The position numbers were made by a program, and so were the translations under genes. 64,000 bases of DNA from assembly GCF_029338295.1 (NCBI RefSeq), contig NZ_CP119792.1, forward strand, positions 1-64,000, written 5' to 3'. This stretch comes from Haladaptatus sp. QDMS2. GTDB taxonomy: Archaea > Halobacteriota > Halobacteria > Halobacteriales > Halococcaceae. The first letter of the stretch is position 1, and the number at the start of each line of letters is the position of its first letter. Below the pieces are notes generated by a model that saw only the letters and a program-made list of their open reading frames with translations, had not been told where the DNA came from and did not search any database. Of the stretch, positions 24,459-31,843 are shown one piece after another.

Positions 24459-25697
24459 ATGGTGGAAGATTCAAGCACTCGAACCGTGCCCATCAAACTC
24501 GATGTGGACAAGAGTGCCGCTGACCTCCTCCACCAGACAACCGACCACTTCCTTGACGCCGCCAACCATGTCGTAGACGTAGCGTGGGAGCCAGACTGGA
24601 AAATCACCAGCAAGCAGAAACTCCACGACCTTACCTACTACGACGTTCGGGATGATTCACCGCTTCCAGCCAATCTCGTGCAAGCTGCACGAAACCGCGC
24701 CGCAGAAGCCGTCAAAGGAGTTATCGAACGGTGGTCACAAGGCAAGAACGCCTCGAAACCACACTTCACGTCGCGGTTCGCCAGCTACGACGCAAGAACC
24801 GTCACCGTCAACGACGACCACGCCACACTCGCCACCATCGACGGACGAGTGACCGCAGACTTCGTCCTACCCGATGAACAGCGTGATACGCCACACTCCG
24901 CATATCTGTTCAACGACGACTACGACGTGAAAGGAGCTACGCTCCACTACGACGAGGTTGAGGACTGTTTCTACCTTCATGTGCGGACAAAGCCCGCCGT
25001 GGAGAACGATGAGGCCGAACAAGGCGATGCCAAGCACGTCTCCGTCCTTGGTGTTGACCTCGGCATCACAAACATCGCAACCACCTCAACTGGGAAATTC
25101 TGGAGCGGCGGCGAACTCAACCACTGGCACCGCGAGTATGAGAAACGTCGAGCAGACCTGCAAAAGACCGGAACTCGATGGGCACACGAAAACGTTCAGC
25201 GAGTCGGTCGAAAGCAAACCGGGCGTTTCGAGCAATTGCTTCACACCATCTCGAACGAACTCGTGGAAGAAGCGTTGGAGAACGACTGCACACATATCGT
25301 GTTTGAGCAACTCAAAGGCATCCGCGAACGCTTGCCGTATGCGAAGGCGGTTCACAAGTGGGCGTTCCATCGCTTGTACGAGTACGTCACGTACAAAGCC
25401 GAGTCTGAAGGTCTTGTGGTGAAGCAGATTAATCCGGCGTACACGAGTCAGCGTTGCTCCAAGTGTGGATTCACCCACGAGGATAATCGTCCACACAACA
25501 ACGGACAAGACGAGTTCGGTTGTCTGAAATGCGGGTACGATGTTCACGCAGATTACAACGCCGCGAAGAATATCGGTCTGAAGTATCTCCGCGACCAGCA
25601 AAAGTCTGGGCGTGGAGGCGCACCCGTAGGCGTGCGCTTGAACAGCGGGATGATGAACGTGAACGGCGAGTATTCGCCTACCGCTCTCAGCGGTTAG
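24459..25697 (+). CDS. tnpB: RNA-guided transposon nuclease TnpB (copy 1)
   Basis: A full-length protein of 412 residues. The split RuvC site is complete: SVLGVDLGITNIA (Asp), HIVFEQLKGIRERL (Glu) and HADYNAAKN (Asp). The zinc finger CSKCGF...CLKCGY lies between the last two. TnpB is the RNA-guided DNA nuclease ancestral to Cas12, which helps IS200/IS605 elements persist at excision sites. The N-terminal half (DLTYYDVRDDSPLPANLVQA; AAEAVKGVIERWSQGKNASK) is typical of haloarchaeal IS1341 proteins. No frameshift; it should be active. Confidence 0.93.
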   Translation: MVEDSSTRTVPIKLDVDKSAADLLHQTTDHFLDAANHVVDVAWEPDWKITSKQKLHDLTYYDVRDDSPLPANLVQAARNRAAEAVKGVIERWSQGKNASKPHFTSRFASYDARTVTVNDDHATLATIDGRVTADFVLPDEQRDTPHSAYLFNDDYDVKGATLHYDEVEDCFYLHVRTKPAVENDEAEQGDAKHVSVLGVDLGITNIATTSTGKFWSGGELNHWHREYEKRRADLQKTGTRWAHENVQRVGRKQTGRFEQLLHTISNELVEEALENDCTHIVFEQLKGIRERLPYAKAVHKWAFHRLYEYVTYKAESEGLVVKQINPAYTSQRCSKCGFTHEDNRPHNNGQDEFGCLKCGYDVHADYNAAKNIGLKYLRDQQKSGRGGAPVGVRLNSGMMNVNGEYSPTALSG

Positions 25698-25742
25698 AAC
25701 GGGAGTCCATGCTGAATGCCACGCCCTTCAGGGCGTGGTAGT

Positions 25743-26096
25743 TTACTGTACCTCTTCCATCTGGTCGGTCCGGAGGTCCTCGAGACGCTCTTCGCCGTAT
25801 TCTTCCGCTGCACTCTCGTGATGTCGGTGGAGTCGGTAGGCAGCGTGGAGCCGGTCTTTGTCATCCGTGATCGCCCAGTAGGGACGCTTGTGCCGCACGA
25901 GACCCCGCTCCTTCAATCTCGACAGGATTGCACTCACAGCGTCCGTGTCCAGCCCGAGTCGCTCGGCGATCGTCGCTGCCTTCCACGCACGGTCGTCGTG
26001 GTCGTCGAGGAACAGCACGATCTGCTCAGTGTCGTTCTGTTCCTCGAATTCGTCAGTGTTTTCGAATTCGTCGATATCGATGGACCCGCTCGACAT
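25743..26096 (-). CDS. MarR-like winged-helix antitoxin-type gene, toxin partner missing
   Basis: A 117-residue protein: TEQIVLFLDDHDDRAWKAAT, then IAERLGLDTDAVSAILSRLK and the wing VRHKRPYWAITDDKDRLHAA, with an acidic C-terminus. Very similar to 13047-13424, which precedes a PemK/MazF-type toxin. Here the stop codon is followed within 5 bp by the right end of a TnpB element, so the toxin gene expected downstream is absent, either displaced or deleted. Orphan antitoxin-type regulator. Confidence 0.72.
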   Translation of the reverse strand: MSSGSIDIDEFENTDEFEEQNDTEQIVLFLDDHDDRAWKAATIAERLGLDTDAVSAILSRLKERGLVRHKRPYWAITDDKDRLHAAYRLHRHHESAAEEYGEERLEDLRTDQMEEVQ

Positions 26097-26182
26097 AGAC
26101 TAGTGTTGGGACTGTTGGAACATAGCTGTTTGATGTATTTGTTCCATTGGATTGGAGCTTCACCTACACCTCAGAACTCGTC

Positions 26183-26827
26183 TCACGCTTCGCTCTCTGA
26201 GTGGTTGGTCAGGAACGTGACGAACAACATCCCATCCGTCTTCAGTTCGTACTCGACATCGACCTCGAGAGTGGTGTAGTTGAACGGCTCTGTTACGATG
26301 TGATACCCATTCGGTGACTCACGAACCAGCACGACAGCCGTCGCTTTCTCCAGGGCGTCGAGTAGTCGCTGCATCTCCTCTTCAGTGGCATCATCTACAT
26401 CGAAGAGAAAGCGGGAGTCGTCGCTCGCCGTTGGCTTCTGGAGCTCTGACTTCCAGTAACTCGAGACACGCTTGAATTTTCGAGGAGCAGTCTCGTCACC
26501 TTTGAGCCACGCTCTGACCCAGCCGTTGGTCTGCTCCTGGAAATTGAAGAACCCGTCTACCGTATTTCGAGCGTTCACTGAGAGATACAGCCGAAACGTC
26601 AGCGAGTCGCCTGATTTGGACCGGTAGTGCTGTGCCCAGGCGTAGAGTTGGTCGAATTTCCGACGGATGTCTTGGTGGTCTTTGACGACTTCTCGAAACG
26701 TGACTTCCGTACTGCTGGTGAGCTGTGGATTCTCTTTTTGGCGGGCGACGGCCATGAACAGGTAGACGCGGTCGTCGTCAAACGTGCAGTACTCCTCGAC
26801 GGTGGCAATGGCAGCATGCTGGTTCAT
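26183..26827 (-). CDS. unrecognised plasmid protein, weak primase-polymerase-like motifs
   Basis: A 214-residue protein from ATG 26827 (a GTG at 26860 is possible). It reads DDDRVYLFMAVARQKENPQL early, then SGDSLTFRLYLSVNARNTVD, with SRFLFDVDDATEEEMQRLLD and VVLVRESPNGYHIVTEPFNY in the last third. FLFDVDD followed by SPNGYH recalls the D-x-D and sGxH motifs of archaeo-eukaryotic primases, but the order and lengths are not typical, so this is only a lead. A small minus-strand gene lies 140 bp upstream. Confidence 0.5.
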   Translation of the reverse strand: MNQHAAIATVEEYCTFDDDRVYLFMAVARQKENPQLTSSTEVTFREVVKDHQDIRRKFDQLYAWAQHYRSKSGDSLTFRLYLSVNARNTVDGFFNFQEQTNGWVRAWLKGDETAPRKFKRVSSYWKSELQKPTASDDSRFLFDVDDATEEEMQRLLDALEKATAVVLVRESPNGYHIVTEPFNYTTLEVDVEYELKTDGMLFVTFLTNHSESEA

Positions 26828-26965
26828 TCTTGGATGCGGGGTAAACAGGACATTCGTCACTCGTTCGAGTACCTATTGACTGACGAACATTGTAATCTTG
26901 TAGCTGTGACTCTCAGTGCGAGTAGACTTCGAGTCGAAAAACGAGCTGTGTGACCCGTGGGTAAG

Positions 26966-27136
26966 TTACTTGTCTTCGAGTGCTGCGTAGATGTCTGCGT
27001 TGCGCTTGCCGTCGAGGTTCCCCATCTTGAGGGCAATCTCGCGGCGTTCCTCGTCGCTTTTTGCCGCCTTGTACTGCTTGTACAGCCGGCGAACTACTTC
27101 ATCAACTGCAGACGAGGAATCAGTGCTGGACGGCAT
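26966..27136 (-). CDS. small conserved-looking protein
   Basis: A 56-residue protein from ATG 27136 (MPSSTDSSSAVDEVVRRLYK, then QYKAAKSDEERREIALKMGN and LDGKRNADIYAALEDK); a GTG at 27217 would add 27 residues. Two amphipathic helices with many charges, no membrane segment. It precedes the primase-like gene on the same strand. Function unknown. Confidence 0.5.
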   Translation of the reverse strand: MPSSTDSSSAVDEVVRRLYKQYKAAKSDEERREIALKMGNLDGKRNADIYAALEDK

Positions 27137-27504
27137 CTCTATTTCAATTATTCTCGGTGAGTCATTTTCTCTGTTGCGACGAGAACTCGCTCGGGAGTAG
27201 ACGACGTCTTCAGTCACGTTCTGTTCTCTCGTAGGCCACCAAATAATCGTTCACTGAGCGATAGTCTTAGACCAATACCTCTGCCGATGGACTGCTTTGG
27301 GGTCTGACGTGGCTCACAGGAAAGCACAGTTACCGCCACCTCCACAAACAGAAGTCGTCTCCTCCGTGAAGCTACAAATTGATGCGCTCGTTGGGTCTTT
27401 TCTCAGCAGGTATTCCTACCAACCGAGAAAGAGACATTCACACTGCTCGGAGGTATCGGGTTCGGAATGCCAATGGGTGAGATGCTCGCCCTTGTGGGAC
27501 TCAT
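27137..27504. other. intergenic region with a possible membrane-protein remnant
   Basis: On the plus strand from about 27420 to 27562 a start-poor frame reads FTLLGGIGFGMPMGEMLALV then GLIYSAVGLYTLTVGLSRAV and stop, two hydrophobic segments overlapping the 3' end of vapC. It may be a fragment of a small membrane protein. Nothing else is seen. Confidence 0.3.
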
Positions 27505-27933
27505 CTATTCGGCCGTCGGATTATATACTCTAACTGTTGGACTGTCTAGAGCCGTGAAGTGATGGTCAGTCGTGACAAGTACCGTGTGATCGGTCACCTC
27601 CGCCGCAGCCGCAATTAGAATATCGGGCACAGGAATCGGGTTCCCATCGTCGAGCAGCTGAGCGCGAATGCGAGCGGCTGTAAGTGCCTGGTCAGCATCG
27701 AACGGGCGGACAGACGCCCAGCTGAGGGCGTGGTCTACCGCAGCAGGCGAATCGTCTGCCGCGTTCGACCGAATCGCACCCGAATACAATTCATACATCG
27801 TGATTGCCGGAACCACGAACTCAGCTACTTCCTCACGCAGGAACTCGAGAGCTTTAAGGGTGTATTCGTCGCCATTCAGGAAATCAACGAGAAAGGAGGT
27901 TTCGAGAACCGCGAACTCAGTTTGACTTGCCAA
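27505..27933 (-). CDS. vapC: PIN-domain toxin (VapC-like)
   Basis: A 142-residue PIN ribonuclease. The acidic site is present: FAVLETSFLVDFLNGDEY (Glu in place of the usual first Asp, then Asp), an internal MYELYSGA (Glu), and PVPDILIAAAAEVTDHTVLV with the final Asp (TTDHHF). VapC toxins cut tRNA or rRNA. It overlaps by 17 bp the end of the upstream HTH gene, the likely antitoxin. The replacement of the first Asp by Glu in VLETSFLVD is unusual but conservative. Both genes are intact, an exception among the TA loci here. Confidence 0.8.
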   Translation of the reverse strand: MASQTEFAVLETSFLVDFLNGDEYTLKALEFLREEVAEFVVPAITMYELYSGAIRSNAADDSPAAVDHALSWASVRPFDADQALTAARIRAQLLDDGNPIPVPDILIAAAAEVTDHTVLVTTDHHFTALDSPTVRVYNPTAE

Positions 27934-28309
27934 AGTGTTCCTCCTGGCGCTGTTCGAAATCCTGGTTCATCTCAACGCGAGCGTCGGCCACCTGGTCGGC
28001 GAAGTCAGTGCCCTTGAACGCGCCAAACCCCTGGGTGAAGTCTACTTCTGTGTCAGTCTCGTCTGCAACCCACCAGACACGGCCTCTGGCACCGACTTTC
28101 TTGCTCTTGAGTTCCCCCTGGTCGGTGAGTTTCGTGAGCTTATTGTGCGCCGTTCGGCGAGAACAGCCGAGGGCGTCCGCTACCTCGGTCGCGGTGAGTG
28201 GTTCGGCGGGATCGTCTCGGGCGGCGAAGACGTCGAGGACGTCTTTGAGCGGGATTCCAGCGGTTGGTCCAGGCGTGCCCATGCGAGTGAGTTCGCCGGT
28301 CTCATGCAT
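27917..28309 (-). CDS. HTH antitoxin of the VapC-like pair
   Basis: A 130-residue protein from ATG 28309 (MHETGELTRMGTPGPTAGIP). Winged helix at residues 20-80: LTATEVADALGCSRRTAHNK, then LTKLTDQGELKSKKVGARGR and VWWVADE. The C-terminal tail (FADQVADARVEMNQDFEQRQ) is helical and acidic, suitable for toxin binding. Translationally coupled to vapC by a 17-bp overlap. It would repress its own operon. Confidence 0.75.
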   Translation of the reverse strand: MHETGELTRMGTPGPTAGIPLKDVLDVFAARDDPAEPLTATEVADALGCSRRTAHNKLTKLTDQGELKSKKVGARGRVWWVADETDTEVDFTQGFGAFKGTDFADQVADARVEMNQDFEQRQEEHFGKSN

Positions 28310-28489
28310 AAGTGTTCCCTCAACGGCAGGGTTAAAAGAGGTATTAAACAAGCGATTGTCGCGTATGAAACCAAGAACAATACCGTTGAAGGAATGCAGA
28401 GCTCAACATAGTTCGGCTCAACGAACAGATGCACTCGATGGCTCACACTATCATGATACTGAATCGAGTGCATATCCGCGTCATTAGGT

Positions 28490-28694
28490 GCGGGAGGAGG
28501 TCAGTTCAGGTCGCGGTGGACTGGGCTGACGTCGCGCTCGACGAGGCGTGGGGTGTTTCGCGTCGCAGCATGATTACTTACGAATCCGACAGCTCCCTCA
28601 TTCGCTTCAAGGAACCGTTTGATATTTCGGAGCGTCATCCCTTCTGGGTCCCCATGTTTTACCTCAAAGGCGGCACAGTAGTCAGACTACATCA
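28490..28694 (-). pseudogene. chimeric remnant: DUF4143 ATPase C-terminus joined to an HVO_A0114-type fragment
   Basis: Minus-strand reading gives YCAAFEVKHGDPEGMTLRNI then KRFLEANEGAVGFVSNHA, which aligns with the C-terminus of the ATPase at 36295-37740 (YCVAVEVKHGNPERMNLRNI...GSVGFVVNHA). It runs directly into RLVERDVSPVHRDLN, the recognition helix of an HVO_A0114-type regulator, then stops. Two unrelated gene pieces are thus fused by deletion. Confidence 0.65.
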
Positions 28695-28724
28695 AAAAGT
28701 TGTGGGATGAACTCCACAACTTTT
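28695..28724. repeat. 11-bp inverted repeat identical to that upstream of the intact ATPase
   Basis: AAAAGTTGTGG-8 bp-CCACAACTTTT. The same arms with the same loop length occur at 36241-36270, 25 bp before the intact DUF4143 ATPase gene. Here it directly precedes the ATPase remnant, so the operator region survives although most of the gene is gone. Confidence 0.65.
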
Positions 28725-28883
28725 GAGTGATACTGAAGAGCTGAATCCCCAAAATAAGCCAAAAAGAGTAGAAATCGGTCCACAAGATGCTGCGTTGGTG
28801 ACGAAACTTGCAATGTGGATGGTTCGCAGCTTCAGACCGGAGACATCCCGAGAATCAGTTAGGCCTGAGTCTTACACAGGTAC

Positions 28884-28912
28884 AGGAGAAAGCCCACGAT
28901 TTCAGTCGTGGG
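28884..28912. repeat. IS200/IS605-type end hairpin, orphan copy 4
   Basis: GGAGAAAGCCCACGATTTCA then GTCGTGGG: stem CCCACGA/TCGTGGG with a 6-nt loop, in the same flanking context as copies 2 and 3. Confidence 0.55.
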
Positions 28913-29003
28913 GGGAAGTCAGAGCTCGATACAGGTCTTCAATCCGCGTCCCCAACCCGTAGACTGAGTGGTTAGGCGTACGTCAGGTAGGCGATGAACG
29001 TAG

Positions 29004-29141
29004 CTACTCGTGTGCGAGCTCTTCGTAAATTTCCTCGTGTTCGTCGAGGTCCTGGCGACCGAGGAAACGAATCAGATACCGCCGTGCCTCCTCGGGCGAC
29101 AGATCGTCGAGGGCGGTGGATTCGTCACGTTCTGCGGCCAT
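29004..29141 (-). CDS. small acidic protein (45 residues)
   Basis: From ATG 29141: MAAERDESTALDDLSPEEAR then RYLIRFLGRQDLDEHEEIYE and ELAHE. Strongly acidic, helical, with good haloarchaeal composition, so probably a real small gene. It overlaps the 3' part of a larger frame starting upstream, suggesting a two-gene unit. Function unknown; similar small acidic proteins accompany TA loci. Confidence 0.45.
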   Translation of the reverse strand: MAAERDESTALDDLSPEEARRYLIRFLGRQDLDEHEEIYEELAHE

Positions 29142-29377
29142 GCTCTGTCCTCACTAGGGGAGCTGTCGTCATATTCATTCGGTTCGTCCGTGGCCTCTGC
29201 AATTCCACGTCCAAGCCCACTCGGAAGCTGGTCGGTCTCTTCGATCCTCGCTACCCAGAGATTGATTGTCGCAACGTATTCCGGTGCGAGTGGTTCTGTG
29301 TGGTTCCGGAGATACGTGAGTACGGTGTCTCGCTCAACGGCTGTTTCGTCTGTTGCAAATGCCTGGCTCTGTTGCAA
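29072..29377 (-). CDS. unrecognised small protein
   Basis: A 101-residue frame from a TTG at 29377: QQSQAFATDETAVERDTVLT, then YLRNHTEPLAPEYVATINLW and GLGRGIAEATDEPNEYDDSS. The first 75 residues look coding; the last 25 (PQNVTNPPPSTICRPRRHGG) are the shadow of the small gene at 29004-29141, so the true end may have been lost by a frameshift. No family recognised. Confidence 0.35.
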   Translation of the reverse strand: MQQSQAFATDETAVERDTVLTYLRNHTEPLAPEYVATINLWVARIEETDQLPSGLGRGIAEATDEPNEYDDSSPSEDRAWPQNVTNPPPSTICRPRRHGGI

Positions 29378-29491
29378 TCCTTGGATATTGACGGGAAGTG
29401 CGTGCGAGATACAGAGGATGTATACAGCAGAACGAATACTCCTCGATAAACTCGAAAACTGAAAGAGTATTCGACTGGTTTGGGGGCACGC

Positions 29492-29752
29492 TTACGTGTC
29501 GGCAAGCTGTATCCCACGCGCAATAACATACATCAACACGATACCGGTGCCGACGGCTAGAATGAACTGTGTGATGACGGTAAGGAGTCCACCGAGCAGG
29601 GAGTTGCCAGCGACAAGTAGCACGAGTAGAAACACAAGAAGCGCCAGCCCTCCGAATAACAAGATAAGACCGGCAAGTGGGAAGACTTCTGCTCGGATCT
29701 GACTAAGATCTAATTCGCCTGATTCCTGGTCAATAAACGGCGGTGACGGCAT
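29492..29752 (-). CDS. small integral membrane protein
   Basis: An 86-residue protein from ATG 29752 (MPSPPFIDQESGELDLSQIR) with two long hydrophobic segments: PLAGLILLFGGLALLVFLLV and LTVITQFILAVGTGIVLMYV. The N-terminus is acidic and cytoplasmic-looking. No family recognised beyond small haloarchaeal membrane proteins. Isolated gene. Confidence 0.6.
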   Translation of the reverse strand: MPSPPFIDQESGELDLSQIRAEVFPLAGLILLFGGLALLVFLLVLLVAGNSLLGGLLTVITQFILAVGTGIVLMYVIARGIQLADT

Positions 29753-29804
29753 ACGATTGATATGTCGATGTGACCTAATGAACTGTTGGATTAACATCGG
29801 GACA

Positions 29805-30320
29805 GAGGATGTGAACTACCCCGCCCTACCGCGCTCGGGGCTACTCGCCCCTCGCTTGTTGAGGACGGGGCTTCCTGTTTCTGCGTCGGCACTTGCATCC
29901 GACGTGGACACAGAGGTTCCAGACTCCGCAGGCGACTTCCCTTTACGGGTGGTTCGGAGTGTCCCACTCCTACCGCATCGACACTCGGCCACACGTCCGA
30001 CGCACGCTTATTGTCGCGTTTGAACGGCGGACGCGCCGTGACAGAGCATCTTACTACCCCGTTCGACCGAGTGGGTAGTAAGTCATTTGTCACGGTCGTT
30101 GACACAGCGTGCGGGCGGTGTATCCCCTCCCTACTCGCGCCTTCGGCGCTCGTTGAGGAAGGGGGCTTACCGCCCTCCTTTTCAGCTAAACAGAATATCG
30201 CAGTGCTATGTTCGCGCTGTAAGTTCAGCACGGGTCATCCGAACGACTCGGTTTCTGTCAGGAATGCCGTGACCGACTCAGAGGCTGCATGCAGCAGGCT
30301 GGTTCGGTAGATTCCCCCGA
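29805..30320 (-). mobile_element. remnant of an IS1341-type TnpB element (right end)
   Basis: The minus strand ends with GAAGCCCCGTCCTCAACAAG, then GCGAGGGGCGAGTAGCCCCG and GGGCGGGGTAGTTCAC, the usual 3' end of haloarchaeal IS1341 elements after tnpB. The frame before it (HSEPPVKGSRLRSLEPLCPR) resembles the tail that follows the TnpB zinc finger, but no intact catalytic core is present. A second direct-repeat-like stretch (CTACTCGCGCCTTCGGCGCT near 30130) suggests another partial end. Non-functional debris. Confidence 0.4.
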
Positions 30321-30365
30321 CTTCGGCTGAAAACGGTGTTAGATGCTTCGGTATATTTACCGATG

Positions 30366-30920
30366 TTATCCAAGGAGATATCGCATCCGGGGGTACCGTT
30401 CAACGAGTGGCTGGCCACTGCTTTCATACTGTTCGATATAGGCGTCGAGCCCGATGATTCGCCCCGCACCGAAGGCGGCAACGGCGAGGAAGACGAGCAT
30501 GTACGCGAAGTCACCGTTGATGTAGCCGTGGGCGATATCCCAGTTCCCGAGATAGAACATGAGCATCATAAACGCGCCGAAAAACGCCGCCAGTCGAACG
30601 AGTGCTCCGACAATCAGCCCGAGCCCGATGAGCAACTCTCCCCATGGAACAGCAATATTGACGAAGTCGACGAACCAGGGCGTGTTCCCCATCGTCACGA
30701 AGAGGTCAGCAACCGGACTGTTGTTTGCTGGTGGGGCGTTCTGGAGATAGCCGGCGGCGCTGAAACTCCCGGAGAGTACCTTGTCCAACCCGCTCTGGAA
30801 GAACGCAAACCCCATCATGAGCCGCAGCGCGAGGATGAACCACACGCTCAAGGTGTGAAGTTTCCCTTCAGCCGTCACACCCGCAACCGTACTACTGAGC
30901 CCAACTTCATGAGTGGCCAT
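30366..30920 (-). CDS. DoxX family membrane protein
   Basis: A 184-residue protein with four hydrophobic segments typical of DoxX: ILALRLMMGFAFFQSGLDKV, WGELLIGLGLIVGALVRLAA, FFGAFMMLMFYLGNWDIAHG and FAYMLVFLAVAAFGAGRIIG. The FxxSGxxK pattern near the first helix is a family hallmark. DoxX-like proteins were first known as the quinol oxidase subunit in Acidianus and are otherwise implicated in redox or thiol homeostasis; haloarchaeal members are uncharacterised. Monocistronic. The sequence begins MATHEVGLSS and ends with a short cytoplasmic tail. Confidence 0.88.
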   Translation of the reverse strand: MATHEVGLSSTVAGVTAEGKLHTLSVWFILALRLMMGFAFFQSGLDKVLSGSFSAAGYLQNAPPANNSPVADLFVTMGNTPWFVDFVNIAVPWGELLIGLGLIVGALVRLAAFFGAFMMLMFYLGNWDIAHGYINGDFAYMLVFLAVAAFGAGRIIGLDAYIEQYESSGQPLVERYPRMRYLLG

Positions 30921-31183
30921 ATCTGGTATTACTAGTTGACAGGTGAAAAGAGTATCCCAATTTCAAGACAAGTCCCGAAACAGGAAGAGAACGCTACTTA
31001 CGCCCTCTGTAGGTCTCACTCTTCTCCCTCACCCAGCCATGACTGGCTGTGACCGACTCGCGCTCTCTATTCAGCACGGCTCAACAAACTATCCCGACCG
31101 AGTATTTCCACAGAGCCAAACCGGTAACTCGGGGCGTTGCTCGCTAGCCCGATTTTCGTCTGCCGTGGCGACACTCTATCCGA
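30921..31183. other. intergenic, nothing recognised
   Basis: 260 bp between doxX and the 3' end of the HVO_A0114-type gene. No gene or repeat is evident. Confidence 0.4.
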
Positions 31184-31618
31184 TTAGGCAGATGTTCCCG
31201 ACCGATTTGAGCGTGAGGTTGTGTCGACGGTGAGCGGGAGCGCCACGTCGATTTCGTCGTATGGAACGACCGGGCGCTTGGCACGCCCCTCGCTTTCGAA
31301 CTCGACGAGACCGTAGGATTCGAGTGCCTTCAGGTCGCGGTGGACGGGGCTAACGTCGCGCTCGACGAGGCGTGCAAGCTCGCGGATGCTCCCAGGGTGT
31401 TCGCGGGCGATCGTCTGGAGGAGTTCGATATTGGTGGCGTTGAACACCTCCTGGAACTGTGCGCCCGAGGAGAACGACAGGCGGTGGGTCGGGCCGTCGA
31501 TTGCATCGGCATCTCCACGCAGCGCAGCGGCGATGTTGTCTGCTTCGTCAGCGAGAACGTCTCCCGTGTCGATGGTGACGTGCAGGACGGTACGGTCAGT
31601 GTGTGTATTCTCGTTCAT
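31184..31618 (-). CDS. HVO_A0114-type DNA-binding protein (copy 2)
   Basis: A 144-residue winged-helix protein: NATNIELLQTIAREHPGSIR, ELARLVERDVSPVHRDLKAL, ESYGLVEFESEGRAKRPVVP and YDEIDVALPLTV. Same family as 22769-23188. An acidic N-terminal strand segment (TVLHVTIDTGDVLADEADN) precedes. In haloarchaea it normally follows a TumE/DUF6516 gene, of which only a 34-codon piece remains upstream, overlapping the start. Likely a repressor acting on the palindrome near 31710. Confidence 0.75.
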   Translation of the reverse strand: MNENTHTDRTVLHVTIDTGDVLADEADNIAAALRGDADAIDGPTHRLSFSSGAQFQEVFNATNIELLQTIAREHPGSIRELARLVERDVSPVHRDLKALESYGLVEFESEGRAKRPVVPYDEIDVALPLTVDTTSRSNRSGTSA

Positions 31619-31700
31619 ATCTTCTCACCGCTGTGCGGAAGCGGTTGCGGAGTTCGTCCGGACCGGGATCGTCGAATCGGACGATTGGCTGGTCGTCCAT
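31596..31700 (-). pseudogene. 34-codon remnant of the upstream partner gene
   Basis: From ATG 31700 it reads MDDQPIVRFDDPGPDELRNR then FRTAVRRYEREYTH and stop, overlapping the start of the regulator at 31618. DDPGPDELRNRFRTAVRRYE resembles the C-terminal helix of TumE/DUF6516-type proteins, so the middle of the gene has been deleted while start and coupling were kept. Weak assignment. Confidence 0.4.
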
Positions 31701-31704
31701 TCTC

Positions 31705-31733
31705 GCGTGTTGATGAACAGGTCAACACAATAA
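31705..31733. promoter_or_regulatory. palindrome upstream of the HVO_A0114-type unit
   Basis: TGTTGA-TGAACAGG-TCAACA gives 6-bp arms at about 31709-31728, a few bases before the ATG at 31700. Probable operator for autoregulation. Confidence 0.45.
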
Positions 31734-31843
31734 GTGTTGCTCCCAAAGTCAACAACCGACTGAACTCAGCACCAGATTTAGCCCACTTTCCTAAACCCAG
31801 TGAGGTCTCACAATCGGGTAAAATCCCCGGAAGAGACGTGGTT

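Larger units (their letters stand above)
24260..25738 (+). mobile_element. IS1341-type (tnpB-only, IS200/IS605 family) element 1
   Basis: The left part has two small hairpins (AAGACG-CTTTG-CGTCTT near 24310; GAACTC-TCC-GAGTTC near 24330) and the right end a perfect hairpin CCACGCCC-TTCA-GGGCGTGG (25719-25738), the structure expected at an IS200/IS605-type end. Only tnpB is present, no tnpA. In this superfamily the guide (omega) RNA comes from the 3' end of tnpB and the right end, so it would lie at about 25550-25740. The right end abuts the stop codon of an antitoxin gene at 25743. Left boundary approximate. Confidence 0.7.
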
